This document shows, one piece after another, positions 53,803 to 63,197 of a DNA stretch of 64,000 nucleotides. The notes below the pieces were generated by a model. The model was not told the DNA's origin and did not search any database. It saw only the letters and a program-made list of their open reading frames with translations. The stretch is from Schaalia suimastitidis DSM 15538 (GTDB taxonomy: Bacteria; Actinomycetota; Actinomycetes; Actinomycetales; Actinomycetaceae). Location: the NCBI RefSeq assembly GCF_000429105.1, contig NZ_AUBF01000006.1:248001-312000 (forward strand), in the 5' to 3' direction. Both the position numbers and the translations under genes were made by a program. Every line of letters begins with the position of its first letter. Within the stretch, counting starts at the first letter, position 1.

Positions 53803-54252
53803 ATGAGTTACACCGATCCCTACCAGCAGGGCGCACCACAACAGGGCGCCGGTCAGCAACCTTTTGGCGCGCCGAACGCAGGACCGCAAAAAGTTACCCC
53901 TGCTTTCTTGGCGCCCCTGTATGTCGGCAAGGCATCACCAGGACAAAAGCAGTTCATCGTTGCGCTTTTGTTGTCGATCTTCCTTGGCGGCATCGGCGCA
54001 GCTGATTTCTACCTGGGCTACACCAAGGCAGCTATCGCTAAAATCTGCATTACCTTTGGTGGCGGCATCCTCAACCTCATTAATACCGCAGTCTTCGCTG
54101 AGAACGCTCCAATGTTGGCACTGCCCTTGAGCCTCATCCTGTCGGCTGCACTTCTCGCCAACGGCGTGTGGATCTTGGCTACCATCTTCCTCATTGCGCT
54201 GAAGAAGGGCCAGTACGCTACCGACGCGAATGGTGTGCCTTTGGCTGCCTGA
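53803..54252 (+). CDS. TM2-domain-like small membrane protein
   Basis: The 149-residue protein has a Gln/Gly/Pro-rich cytoplasmic tail (about 1-40) and then the TM2 pattern QKQFIVALLLSIFLGGIGAA, DFYLGYTKAAIAKI, followed by further hydrophobic segments, four in all. TM2 proteins have no established biochemical role in bacteria. The ATG at 53803 has AAGGAGG 6 bases upstream; 9 further upstream codons are open but lack a site. A perfect 15-base hairpin ends the gene. It is probably monocistronic and unrelated to the sugar genes on both sides. Confidence 0.85.
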   Translation: MSYTDPYQQGAPQQGAGQQPFGAPNAGPQKVTPAFLAPLYVGKASPGQKQFIVALLLSIFLGGIGAADFYLGYTKAAIAKICITFGGGILNLINTAVFAENAPMLALPLSLILSAALLANGVWILATIFLIALKKGQYATDANGVPLAA

Positions 54253-54262
54253 TCGCCAGTAG

Positions 54263-54297
54263 AAGTGTGGGGGAGGCCGTCAGCCTCCCCCACACTT
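54263..54297. terminator. Bidirectional hairpin terminator
   Basis: Perfect 15-base arms (54263-54277, 54283-54297) with a 5-base loop separate two convergent genes (stops at 54252 and 54316). It is the strongest such element in this part of the window. Confidence 0.85.
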
Positions 54298-54315
54298 GCG
54301 CGTGCCCCTGTGCTC

Positions 54316-55761
54316 TTACTGTCGCCCGCGCGACATCATGGCGTTGACCTCGGCGGTGGCTTGATCCAATGAATCCACGTCTTTTTCAAACATGAAAATC
54401 GCTGACATAGCAGGATTCATAATGGAATCAAGGGCAGCCCATCGGTCGACAACCGGCGACGGTACGCCAGTGCCGTCCTCAATGTGAACGGAAAAGGCAG
54501 TAGCATCAAAGCCGATCTTTTCGAAGGCGTCAACGGCTTTGTCAGATGAGGAAGAAATTGCAGGGAATACGACGGCCTGTTCGGCAATAATGTCTTGGCA
54601 TTTCGTGGATCCAAGGAATTTAACCCACTCCCATGCTTCCTCAGGATGTTTCGTCCCCACGAATACCGAATCGGCTAAACCATTCATCACCGATGCTCGG
54701 TTGCCATCGGGACCGATTGGTGTGGGTGCCACTTGGACAGGGACCGCACTTGACTTGGCGATACCAGCGACATTCCACGATCCTTCGACAATCATGGCGT
54801 ATGCACCTGTTCCCAAAGATTCAAGGGTACCGATACCAGAACTTGCTACGGATAGTGGCGGCATATACCCCTTTTCAATAAGGCCGATATACCAACTGAT
54901 GGTCTCTTTAAAATCAGGGTCATCGTATTGGAAGGTTCGGCCCCAGGGGTTTTTATCGGACCAGGTCCATTGGCCATTTGATAAGGCAAAGGCAGACCAC
55001 TGTACCTGTCCGTAACCAGCGCCGGCCTCGTTGTATCCCATACCGTAGACAGCAACATTATTCTTATCGAAACCAGGTTCGTCGCCGCGTACACCGTTCT
55101 TATCCACTGTCAGGTGTGCAATCAACGCTTCGAAGGAGCCACCATCTTGTGGATTCCACGTGAGATTCCACAGGTCCTCTGATGTATACCCTGCCTCGGC
55201 AATCATCTCTTCGTTATAGAACAGTGCTTCGGTATCCCAGTCTTTAGGTATGCCGTAGCGTCCCGTTCCTGCTTCGTTGAGCCATTGGTCAGCGAGGCCG
55301 TCGTTGTAAATCGACAGGTCAAAATTATCCCGTTCGATATAGGGCTCTAGGTCAAGTAGCTGTCCCAATTCGGCATATTTTCCAAATTGGCCCGTATGGT
55401 TGGTGAAGACGTCAGGCGCTGCTTCTGCCACCATTGTTGCTGTGATCTGCATCCAGTAGTCGCCCCAACCGAATTGCGTAATCTGCACTTCAATATCAGG
55501 GTTTTCCTCCTGGAAAGCTGCGGCACATTGCCGATACCCTGGCAGCTGGGCGGAATCCCACAACCAATAGTTAAGAACGACAGTGTTGTCGCCAGCAAGC
55601 GGCAGTGTTGAGCACGCCGCCAAAGTAAGGCTAGCAGCGGCAGTGCCTGCGAGCACCGACCATCGACGAGGCGAACGGCCTTTACGGGTCATGCCGACAG
55701 TGCGGGTGAAAGTGCTGCGAGCGGTGCCTGTTGTAGGGGTGCGGTGGTATCGAGTACTCAT
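54316..55761 (-). CDS. CUT1 ABC transporter binding lipoprotein (alpha-galactoside operon)
   Basis: The 481-residue lipoprotein has its lipobox LAAC at Cys50, after an unusually long basic N-region; an internal ATG at codon 24 would give a normal-length signal but lacks a ribosome site, whereas GAGG precedes the chosen ATG. The fold is MalE-like (VVLNYWLWDSAQLPGYRQCA, PDVFTNHTGQFGKYAELGQ, YAMIVEGSWNVAGIA). It is the last gene of an operon with two permeases and a GH36 alpha-galactosidase, so raffinose- or melibiose-type sugars are the expected ligands. Confidence 0.92.
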   Translation of the reverse strand: MSTRYHRTPTTGTARSTFTRTVGMTRKGRSPRRWSVLAGTAAASLTLAACSTLPLAGDNTVVLNYWLWDSAQLPGYRQCAAAFQEENPDIEVQITQFGWGDYWMQITATMVAEAAPDVFTNHTGQFGKYAELGQLLDLEPYIERDNFDLSIYNDGLADQWLNEAGTGRYGIPKDWDTEALFYNEEMIAEAGYTSEDLWNLTWNPQDGGSFEALIAHLTVDKNGVRGDEPGFDKNNVAVYGMGYNEAGAGYGQVQWSAFALSNGQWTWSDKNPWGRTFQYDDPDFKETISWYIGLIEKGYMPPLSVASSGIGTLESLGTGAYAMIVEGSWNVAGIAKSSAVPVQVAPTPIGPDGNRASVMNGLADSVFVGTKHPEEAWEWVKFLGSTKCQDIIAEQAVVFPAISSSSDKAVDAFEKIGFDATAFSVHIEDGTGVPSPVVDRWAALDSIMNPAMSAIFMFEKDVDSLDQATAEVNAMMSRGRQ

Positions 55762-55768
55762 CGTTGCC

Positions 55769-56719
55769 TCACTTAATCCCGGAGAATCCGATGGAATTGA
55801 CAATCCTCTTTCCGAGGATGGAGAACAGAATCACGATTGGTAGGGCTGCGATCAAAGCTGCTGCCATTAAACCTGCCCAGTCTGGGGATCCTTGAGGCGT
55901 TTGCGAACGGAAGATGCCCAGCGCGACAGTGAGAACACGAACATTTTCCGCTTGCCCCACCAATAAGGGCCACATGTAGTCATTCCATGCTGCGATAAAA
56001 GTCAATACTGCCAAGGTCGTGATTGGTGCTGCTGACATGGGCACGATCACGCGGAAAAACACTTTGATGGGGCCAGCACCATCGATCATCGCCGCTTCGT
56101 CAATTTCCCGTGGGATGCCGAGGAAAAATTGTCTGAGGAAGAAGATTGCAAAGGGCGTCATAAAGAACGTTGGAAGAACAATGCCTGCAAAGGTATTGAG
56201 CAGTCCCAGCTCTTTGATGAGGATGAAGTTAGGAATTGCTGTAAATATCGAGGGGACCATCAGTGCTGACAGGAAAATAGCGAAGACCAACTCGCGGCCG
56301 CGCCACTGTAGGCGCGAAAACGCGTAAGCTGCCATTGCTGAAAAGGTGGTCTGTCCCAGGGTGACTAAGGCCGCCACGATGGTTGAATTGCGCAAATATA
56401 ACCAGAAATCAATCGAGGCACCTGCACCACCTTGGGCGATTGCCTCCTCAGGTGTGGTCAAACCAAAGACCCGCCGGTAAGCATCAAAAGTCGGGTTGCG
56501 TGGCCACAGCGCACCGGGGTCGGCGATCAAGTCAGCATTAGGAGTAAAAGACGAACGAAGCATCCAGTAGAAGGGGATCACTGTAATTGCCAGTAACGCA
56601 ATCAGGCATGCCCAAGCAACGTAGTAGCCGAAACCGCGACGAATACGGTGCGTGTTCTTAGGACGTGACTGCGATGTGGCGCGTGAAACGGTGCGCGAAG
56701 GAAGTGAAGCTGTTGTCAT
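55769..56719 (-). CDS. CUT1 ABC permease, MalG-like (alpha-galactoside operon)
   Basis: A 316-residue permease with about six helices and the EAA loop DEAAMIDGAGPIKVFFRVIV. The ATG at 56719 is preceded by GAGGG 7 bases upstream; an ATG 7 codons earlier lies within the end of the preceding gene. It is 10 bases after the MalF-like gene and 7 bases before the binding-protein gene. Confidence 0.92.
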   Translation of the reverse strand: MTTASLPSRTVSRATSQSRPKNTHRIRRGFGYYVAWACLIALLAITVIPFYWMLRSSFTPNADLIADPGALWPRNPTFDAYRRVFGLTTPEEAIAQGGAGASIDFWLYLRNSTIVAALVTLGQTTFSAMAAYAFSRLQWRGRELVFAIFLSALMVPSIFTAIPNFILIKELGLLNTFAGIVLPTFFMTPFAIFFLRQFFLGIPREIDEAAMIDGAGPIKVFFRVIVPMSAAPITTLAVLTFIAAWNDYMWPLLVGQAENVRVLTVALGIFRSQTPQGSPDWAGLMAAALIAALPIVILFSILGKRIVNSIGFSGIK

Positions 56720-56729
56720 GGGAGTGCCC

Positions 56730-57644
56730 TCACGATTCATCTGACTCGCCGGCTCTCATCAGCTTGAGCTGAATAAATGAGATGCCAACGAGGAGAACGA
56801 ATAGAACCATTGCCATTGCTGAGGCATAGCCGAAGTCGAGTTGCCCAAACGCCACGTCGTAGATGTAGTAGTAGACGACGCGAGTAGCGTTAATTGGTCC
56901 ACCTTGGGTGGTGATGGCAACGGTGTCGAAGATCTGGAATGAACCGGTGACGGTGACAACCAGCACCATCGCAAGGACGGGACGCAGAAGCGGCAAGGTA
57001 ATGGAGAAGAATTTCCGTCCTTCACCTGCCCCATCAATATCTGCCGCCTCGTACACAGAACGGTTAATGGTCTGCAAACCCGCGAATACGAGCAGCGCCG
57101 TGTACCCCATGTGTCGCCACACGTTAATGAAGGCGATCGTAGGGATGGCCCAGGCAGACTCGCCAAAAAACGCCACGCGGTTCAACCCAATAGCGTCCAG
57201 GCCAACATTCACAATGCCCATCTGGTAGTCCATCATGAAGTACCACAGCAGGGCGATGACGACATTGGCAACGAAGTATGGAAGGAGGGCCATGCCGCGG
57301 ATAAGCGTTGACTGTGTGAGACGTTGCAGGAGCACCGCAAGCACGATGGCAATAATCGTTTGAAAACCGATATTCAGGATTACGTAGTAGGCGGTTACCC
57401 ACATAGCATTCCAAAACAGCGGGTCAGAGGCTAAGCGCGTGTAGTTGTCTGCTCCCACCCACTGCGCCGGCTGTAATACCGGGTAGTCAGTGAATGAGTA
57501 GTAAAAGCCTCGCATCGCTGGGAGGATATAAAAGGTGATCAGGCCGATGGCAGCAGGTAGGAGAAAGAAAGTCGCATAACGACGATCCTTGTGTTGTGAT
57601 TTTTTGGGGCGAGGCATAGTTCCCGCGCGTGTGAGTGTGGACAT
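56730..57644 (-). CDS. CUT1 ABC permease, MalF-like (alpha-galactoside operon)
   Basis: A 304-residue permease with about six helices and the EAA loop YEAADIDGAGEGRKFFSITL. GGAAGGGA precedes the ATG at 57644. The gap to the GH36 gene is 89 bases and holds a perfect 15-base palindrome. It belongs to the alpha-galactoside operon with order GH36-MalF-MalG-SBP, unlike the other two CUT1 operons where the binding protein comes first. Confidence 0.92.
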   Translation of the reverse strand: MSTLTRAGTMPRPKKSQHKDRRYATFFLLPAAIGLITFYILPAMRGFYYSFTDYPVLQPAQWVGADNYTRLASDPLFWNAMWVTAYYVILNIGFQTIIAIVLAVLLQRLTQSTLIRGMALLPYFVANVVIALLWYFMMDYQMGIVNVGLDAIGLNRVAFFGESAWAIPTIAFINVWRHMGYTALLVFAGLQTINRSVYEAADIDGAGEGRKFFSITLPLLRPVLAMVLVVTVTGSFQIFDTVAITTQGGPINATRVVYYYIYDVAFGQLDFGYASAMAMVLFVLLVGISFIQLKLMRAGESDES

Positions 57645-57677
57645 TGGTGGATTCCCTTCCGCAGGGCTAGAGGTGGG

Positions 57678-57692
57678 ACCGACAGTGTCGGT
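57678..57692. promoter_or_regulatory. Perfect palindrome between GH36 and permease genes
   Basis: ACCGACA-G-TGTCGGT is a 15-base perfect inverted repeat 34 bases upstream of the permease start. It may be an internal operator or a small hairpin in the message; no promoter boxes are clear. Confidence 0.35.
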
Positions 57693-57733
57693 TATGGGGC
57701 AGGCTGTCTCCCTTCGCCGGTGATGGTGGAGGG

Positions 57734-59890
57734 TTAGTCGATGGAGTGAAGATGGAGGACAAGTGACTGTTGGGGAAGAAGATCAGGTAAACGCACCCCG
57801 GCCTCGCTCCATACGCGTCCAGGGAGAGTCAAGGCATCAGGCCACCAGGGCAATGGTGGATGGTACCCGTCGTGGGGGAAGTGAGGATTATTCGGGTGCA
57901 GATGCGTGAGGTGGTAGCGTTTTGCATCGTCAAGTCCCGGGAGGCGCACTGGAGGTGTTGGACGTTGAGCGGAGCTGGCAGTGTGGACAACGAAGAAGAT
58001 CGCATCATTACCGTCAAGGGAGACCACACCGCGGATATTCCACGTGTCATCGGTATGGTCGGCATGCAGTAGGCGTCCACTATGCAATATGGGACGCAGA
58101 TGTTTATGCAGCTTAATCCAGTAAGCAAGTTCGCTGATGTCCTGATCGCTTGCTTCGGTCAGGTCCCATTCGATCCCCATATGTGACAACAGGGCTGTTG
58201 AGGCGCGTAGGTTCAACGTCAGTGTGCGGCCCGTCGTATGTGAGGTAGTGGAGGCAATATGGGAGCCGACTAACTCGGGTGGCAAAAGGAGGAATGTGCC
58301 TGCTTCAATGAGTTGGCGTTCAATGGGGTCAATACAATCTGAAGCCCATACGCGTACTGCACGTTCCATAATCCCTAGGTCGATGCGGCCGCCTCCACCT
58401 GCGCAGGATTCAATTTCGAGGTCAGGGTGCGCGTGGAGGATGGCGTCCATCAGCGCGTAGGTTGCCTTCGTTTGCGCGTGATATGACGGTTTTCCTGTCC
58501 GTGGCGACACAGCTTCGAATAGGTCACGATTGAAATCCCACTTAATGTAGTCGACGTGCACACTGTCGAGGACTGCGAGGATCTGGGTGAGGACATGGTC
58601 GAAGACGTCGGGATTGGCCAGATCGAATACCTGCTGGTGGCGGCAGGCGATCGGTCGACGTTGTGCTGGTGACAATATCCACTCGGGGTGGGCGCGTGCC
58701 ACATCAGAGTTGGGGTTGACCATTTCAGGCTCAAACCACAAGCCGAATTGCATGCCATGGGCATGGACGGCATCGGCAAGTGGATTAAGACCGTCGGGCC
58801 ATACGTCCGGTGAAATCACCCAGTCGCCAAGTCCTGACGTATCGTCACGTCGAGAGGAAAACCAGCCGTCGTCGAGGACGAAACGTTCGACTCCAAGTGC
58901 GGCGGCGGTGTCGACCAGCGAGAGTAGACGTGGGAGGGAATGGTCAAAATACACTGCCTCCCACGCATTCAAAGTGACGGGTCGAGGGCCTTGAGGGTGC
59001 GTGGGTCGGGCGCGCAGGTAGCCGTGGATGCGTTGAGCGGCTTCATTCAGACCATTACCCCATGTGGCAATAATCCATGGTGTCTCGTAGGAGTGCCCGC
59101 CTTCAAGGCGAATTTCCCCAGGCATTAGTAGTTCCCCAGCCAAAAGGCATTGCTGTCCCACCGGCGTTTTTTCGACCACAGTGCGGGTATTGCCTGACCA
59201 AGCCACATGTACGTAGTGCACAGGGGCCGTTGTCCACATGGGGCCGTCGCCGCAGGTGCCGTGGATCATTGATGTGGCGTGTGCGCGGGCGACGCGGCTG
59301 GTTCGTTCGTGGCTTCCGATTGTTAATGAGTGTGTAACGATCTCGCGTTCGCGGAGGTGGCGACCTGTTTGGTCAATGACGTTTTTTTCGGTCGCTGGGG
59401 TGGGAAACGCGAGGAGGAGTGAATCAAGATCATATTCCACAGCGCCAAGGTTGGTCAGTATCGCCCTGCTTCGGACAAGGCCCGACGGTTCAACATGGAT
59501 TTCTACGTCGATGGCAAGATCTGCTTCAGCGTCGCGAGCGCTCAGCTCGAAGGAGGTAGGGGCACTATCAGTCCCAGATCCGAAGGTTGTGACGGCGGTG
59601 GGGATAAAAAGTGAAAACTGGGAGGCTCCGTGATGGGAGCCTTGGAGGCCGGGTGTGCCGATCCACCCCTCTGATTGTTGTGGTATCAAACTAAGTCGTG
59701 GAGGCAGATCTGCTGTTCCTGAGGTGACAGCGATCGTTTGCGACTGAGCAAACGCAGCCATTGATGCTGTGTCTAACAGGCCAAGATCTGCACCCCAGTA
59801 GAGTATTTCAGGAAGAGAATCCGCATGAACACTGATAAAAAGTGAGGTTCCACCATTTCTAAGATGGATGCAGCTCGGGGTGACTGTCAT
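57734..59890 (-). CDS. Alpha-galactosidase, glycoside hydrolase family 36
   Basis: The 718-residue enzyme hydrolyses terminal alpha-galactose from raffinose-family sugars or melibiose. The nucleophile is Asp452 in IKWDFNRDLF and the acid/base Asp518 in VWASDCIDPIER. VLDDGWFSSRRDD, LWFEPEMVNPNSD and ESCAGGGGRIDLG are classical GH36 segments. The N-terminal beta-supersandwich and C-terminal beta domain complete the family layout. There is no signal peptide. It leads the ABC operon and is divergent from a ROK regulator gene. The ATG is at 59890. Confidence 0.95.
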   Translation of the reverse strand: MTVTPSCIHLRNGGTSLFISVHADSLPEILYWGADLGLLDTASMAAFAQSQTIAVTSGTADLPPRLSLIPQQSEGWIGTPGLQGSHHGASQFSLFIPTAVTTFGSGTDSAPTSFELSARDAEADLAIDVEIHVEPSGLVRSRAILTNLGAVEYDLDSLLLAFPTPATEKNVIDQTGRHLREREIVTHSLTIGSHERTSRVARAHATSMIHGTCGDGPMWTTAPVHYVHVAWSGNTRTVVEKTPVGQQCLLAGELLMPGEIRLEGGHSYETPWIIATWGNGLNEAAQRIHGYLRARPTHPQGPRPVTLNAWEAVYFDHSLPRLLSLVDTAAALGVERFVLDDGWFSSRRDDTSGLGDWVISPDVWPDGLNPLADAVHAHGMQFGLWFEPEMVNPNSDVARAHPEWILSPAQRRPIACRHQQVFDLANPDVFDHVLTQILAVLDSVHVDYIKWDFNRDLFEAVSPRTGKPSYHAQTKATYALMDAILHAHPDLEIESCAGGGGRIDLGIMERAVRVWASDCIDPIERQLIEAGTFLLLPPELVGSHIASTTSHTTGRTLTLNLRASTALLSHMGIEWDLTEASDQDISELAYWIKLHKHLRPILHSGRLLHADHTDDTWNIRGVVSLDGNDAIFFVVHTASSAQRPTPPVRLPGLDDAKRYHLTHLHPNNPHFPHDGYHPPLPWWPDALTLPGRVWSEAGVRLPDLLPQQSLVLHLHSID

Positions 59891-59949
59891 GATTGGTATC
59901 GTCCTGTCTGAATATGAGAGAGGTGGAGAGGGGGAGGGGTTCTAATACC

Positions 59950-60010
59950 AGTTAACGCCATAGTTAATTCCGATATGAAAAATAGTAAGGGATTGCTACC
60001 GTACTGACAA
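59950..60010 (-). promoter_or_regulatory. Promoter and repeat of the GH36 operon
   Basis: On the minus strand TTGTCA (60010-60005) and TACTAT (59987-59982) have a 17-base spacer. Downstream of the -10 lie two direct AGTTAA words (59950-59955 and 59962-59967, 12 bases apart), a plausible binding site for the divergent ROK regulator. Confidence 0.55.
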
Positions 60011-60080
60011 GACCCACGCAAAAAATGCTGACAAAGGGATTACGCTGGTGTCAGACCCCAATATCAAAGAAGGAGGCAGT

Positions 60081-61241
60081 ATGCCGAGGCTCTACGAAGA
60101 CTCTGCGTTAGCAACTGCTGCACACCTTCTTACTCATGGGCCTGTCTCCCGAGCTGAAACCGCGCGCACGCTCAACCTTTCAGCCGGAACTCTCACCCGC
60201 CTCGTAAAGCCACTTCTCACATCAGGATTAGTCGTTGAGGAAGGATTAGGTGCACCGAAAACTGGGATGGGACGACCAACCCAACTCCTCGATATCCCTG
60301 CCCACGCGCACCGTTTTCTCGGTATAAATATCACTGCCCGGGCTGTTCACGCGGTCTGCGTCGACGCTCGCGCTTGCGTGCATGCCTCAAAATACGTTGC
60401 CGTGGACGACACCAATGTGGCGACGGTGGTGCGCCTCGTCAATGACCTGATCGCACAGATAATGCCGTGCACCCAGGACAGCCTGCGCGGCGTCGGCATT
60501 TCACTCGGCGGTGCCGTACGAGGAGGCATCGTCAAAGAGAACCGATTCCTTGGATGGCGTGACATCGACTTTCCGTCCATGCTTCACCTGCCAGCGGCCA
60601 CCCCGGTGACTGTGACGAACGATCTTGAAGCCCTCACGGCATTGGAGCAGTGGTTTGGATTGGGACGCCATATACCCTCATTTGCGCTGGTCACAGTTGG
60701 AGCAGGAGTGGGGCACGGTTTAGTCCATGAACGACACCGTCTACGTGCGCCCACCTCTGGGTATGGAATGACAGGTCACTTCCCAGTGGCAGGCGCGGCA
60801 GGCATATGCCAGTACGGACATATCTCATGTGCCAACGGGGCCTTGACGGTACCAGCGCTCCTCGGCCGCGCCCGCAGTGGACGCGGCATTGCAATGCGTG
60901 ATCATCGCCCTGTCGATCAAGAAGACCTGGTTGCCTTGGCTCATCAAGGCGACGCGACATGCCGTTCGGTCCTTGAAGAATTCGCGCGCAATTTTGCTAC
61001 ATACATTCAAGCCGTTGCTTGCGCAGCCATGGTCACCGATGTGGTGATTGATGGCGAAGGCGTGACGCTCCTCGATACCGTGTGGGCGTCATCGTTTATT
61101 AAACTACTCAACACATATCGGAGCCCGAATATTCCGCCGCTGACTGTACATCGTCGCTCAGGGTCTTTTGACCGATGGGCACAAGGCGCAGCGACGAATG
61201 CCATCACTGCTTGGCTTGAAGACAGCGTGACCCGCGCTTAG
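60081..61241 (+). CDS. ROK-family regulator with degenerate zinc motif
   Basis: The 386-residue protein has a winged helix (SRAETARTLNLSAGTLTRLV) followed by a ROK sensor domain (GVGISLGGAVRGGIVKENRF, ALVTVGAGVGHGLVHERH). The zinc-binding motif CxCGxxGCxE is not intact; the corresponding stretch reads CQYGHISCANGALTVPAL, retaining two of the cysteines only. AAGGAGG lies 5 bases before the chosen ATG at 60081. It is divergent from the GH36 operon, so it probably represses it and is relieved by an alpha-galactoside or galactose. Because the zinc motif is degenerate, effector binding may differ from NagC/Mlc. Confidence 0.88.
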   Translation: MPRLYEDSALATAAHLLTHGPVSRAETARTLNLSAGTLTRLVKPLLTSGLVVEEGLGAPKTGMGRPTQLLDIPAHAHRFLGINITARAVHAVCVDARACVHASKYVAVDDTNVATVVRLVNDLIAQIMPCTQDSLRGVGISLGGAVRGGIVKENRFLGWRDIDFPSMLHLPAATPVTVTNDLEALTALEQWFGLGRHIPSFALVTVGAGVGHGLVHERHRLRAPTSGYGMTGHFPVAGAAGICQYGHISCANGALTVPALLGRARSGRGIAMRDHRPVDQEDLVALAHQGDATCRSVLEEFARNFATYIQAVACAAMVTDVVIDGEGVTLLDTVWASSFIKLLNTYRSPNIPPLTVHRRSGSFDRWAQGAATNAITAWLEDSVTRA

Positions 61242-61284
61242 AACAAGATGATTACAGAGTTGGGAGAGCGCTGAGGCACGACAC

Positions 61285-61938
61285 CTAATGTGCACTGATG
61301 ACGACGTCGGCACGGTCTCGACAAGCATCAACCAACGCAATATTGGGTCCATCAACGGTGCGAACCCAATGGGAGGCAGCTAAACGATCCTTCCCGAAAG
61401 CCATGTGGCGAGCCACTAAACGTTGCCCCACCTCGGAAAGCGGCGTGTCAATATGGACCAAAAGGTCGATGTGTGAACGCACCTGATGCCACCCAGGCGC
61501 ATCCAAGGCAAGATAATTGCCTTCCGTCACCACAAGGCCTTCGCGTGCCACACGTAGACCTGCGGCAACCGGTTCGTGCAGGTCGCGGCGATAATCTGGT
61601 GCCAATACTTCATGTTCTGCGCGCCGTATTCGCTTAAGTAACGCCGCGAAACCCCATACGTCAAAGGTATCTGGCGCCCCTTTGCGCCAATGGCGATCAA
61701 GGTCATCAAGGACCGCATTCGACATGTGGAAACCGTCCATCGGCGCCAAGCCCGCAACAGTGATTCCACGTGTGGCAACCATCGCCGCTACCATAGTGGC
61801 CACCGTGGTCTTACCTGTTCCCGGTGGACCGGTGATGCCAAGTATGCGTAACTGGTGGCCCGCGTTAAAGCGATCAAGGACGAGGCGGGTAATGCGTTCG
61901 GCCACCAGGCGCGAGTCAGTCAGTGGGGCGGTAGGCAC
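61285..61938 (-). CDS. P-loop nucleoside/pantothenate-kinase-like protein
   Basis: The 217-residue protein is a PRK/uridine-kinase-superfamily kinase. Walker A is GITGPPGTGKTTVA, followed by MDGFHMSNAVLDDLDRHWRK, which contains the Asp-Gly-Phe-His substrate motif of this family, and EGNYLAL and RLVARHMAFGKDR, a lid-like region. Members resembling it are annotated as nucleoside kinases or putative fructose kinases (YggC/FrcK-like); the real substrate is unknown. The GTG start lacks a strong site. It lies 3 bases downstream of pfkA and is co-transcribed with it, hinting at a role in sugar phosphate metabolism. Confidence 0.75.
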   Translation of the reverse strand: MPTAPLTDSRLVAERITRLVLDRFNAGHQLRILGITGPPGTGKTTVATMVAAMVATRGITVAGLAPMDGFHMSNAVLDDLDRHWRKGAPDTFDVWGFAALLKRIRRAEHEVLAPDYRRDLHEPVAAGLRVAREGLVVTEGNYLALDAPGWHQVRSHIDLLVHIDTPLSEVGQRLVARHMAFGKDRLAASHWVRTVDGPNIALVDACRDRADVVISAH

Positions 61939-61941
61939 GTG

Positions 61942-63072
61942 TCAGTCACCCAAACCAGTGCCGACGTGGCGTGCCGCTTCGATCCACGGATGGTCAAGAG
62001 GCACAGTTTTGAGGTGTCCTGCGACTTTGCTCAGTGGAACCGGCACGGCTGCCTGCCCTTGCGACGCCACAGTGACACCGTAGTGACCTTCAGCCACAAG
62101 ATCCGCCCCAGCCCCACCTAATAGTGTGCCAAGGAGCCGGTCATTCGCATCGGGGGTGCCACCTCGTTGCACGTATCCCAAAACGGTGACGCGTGCTTCA
62201 AGTCCAGTGGCTTTTTCAAGGATTTCAGCGAGTTTAAAAGCGTTACCTCGGTGGGAAGCAATGACAGCTGCGCGATGCTTTTTCGCTGCGGCCTTCGCTG
62301 CCGGATCATTAGCAGCGCTCACGAGTGCTTCGGCAGCAGCCAGTTCCTCGGAGTCATGCCGATCCAATGCTCCTTCTGCAATCGCAACAACGGAGAACAT
62401 ATGTCCACGGCGTGCACGTTCTTCGATGGACGTCACCACGGAGTCAATGGAATAGGGTATTTCAGGCAGTAAAATAATGTCGGCGCCACCAGCAATACCC
62501 GCACCGAGTGCCAACCATCCCGCGCGATGCCCCATAATTTCGACAACGATAATGCGATGGTGACTGTGTGCTGTGGAATGGAGCCGGTCAATGGCTTCAG
62601 TGGCGATGCCCAAGGCAGTTGAAAACCCAAAGCTAGTATCCGTGTGGGCAATATCGTTATCAATCGTCTTGGGAAGATGGATGACATTGAGACCTGCCTT
62701 GGCCAGGCGGTTCGCATTCTTTGCTGTACCACCTCCCCCGATGCAGACCAGGGCATCAATGCCCTGTTTTTCGCAGTTTTCGACAACTGTGGGGATCATG
62801 TCACGTATTTCACCATCAACGAGCATCCGATGGACCTTATCCCGAGAGGTGCCAAGCACTGTGCCGCCAACAGTGAGGATCCCTGACAGTGCGGCACTAT
62901 CAAGAGCAATGGTGCGGTTTTCGGCAAGGCCACGGATACCGTCACGAAAGCCAATCAATTCCATCCCGTGATGGCCGATGGCTGCTTTACCAAAGCCGCG
63001 GATCGCGGCATTTAAACCAGGGCTGTCGCCGCCAGCAGTAAGGATTCCGACCCGTTTTGTCGCCTGTGACAT
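61942..63072 (-). CDS. pfkA: 6-phosphofructokinase (PfkA, lysine-type)
   Basis: The enzyme phosphorylates fructose 6-phosphate to fructose 1,6-bisphosphate. The 376-residue product begins [19 protein letters not shown]. The nucleotide loop reads [14 protein letters not shown] and the catalytic motif PKTIDNDI. A Gly at the E. coli Gly104 position with a Lys at the Gly124 position is the combination reported for group III actinobacterial enzymes, which use ATP or have mixed phosphoryl donors; the first loop normally reads GGEGT, so GGGGT is a variant. GGAGG precedes the ATG at 63072. Whether ATP or PPi is the donor cannot be decided from sequence. Confidence 0.93.
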   Translation of the reverse strand: MSQATKRVGILTAGGDSPGLNAAIRGFGKAAIGHHGMELIGFRDGIRGLAENRTIALDSAALSGILTVGGTVLGTSRDKVHRMLVDGEIRDMIPTVVENCEKQGIDALVCIGGGGTAKNANRLAKAGLNVIHLPKTIDNDIAHTDTSFGFSTALGIATEAIDRLHSTAHSHHRIIVVEIMGHRAGWLALGAGIAGGADIILLPEIPYSIDSVVTSIEERARRGHMFSVVAIAEGALDRHDSEELAAAEALVSAANDPAAKAAAKKHRAAVIASHRGNAFKLAEILEKATGLEARVTVLGYVQRGGTPDANDRLLGTLLGGAGADLVAEGHYGVTVASQGQAAVPVPLSKVAGHLKTVPLDHPWIEAARHVGTGLGD

Positions 63073-63197
63073 CTCAACCTCCAGTGGCGTGTGCGGCAAA
63101 AACCGTTGCCTTAAGCCTAGCTACTGGTATAGGTGTGAGGAAGCAGATGGACCGCAAAGGCGGCGGCAATATTCTCATGCCGCCGCCTCAACGCACC

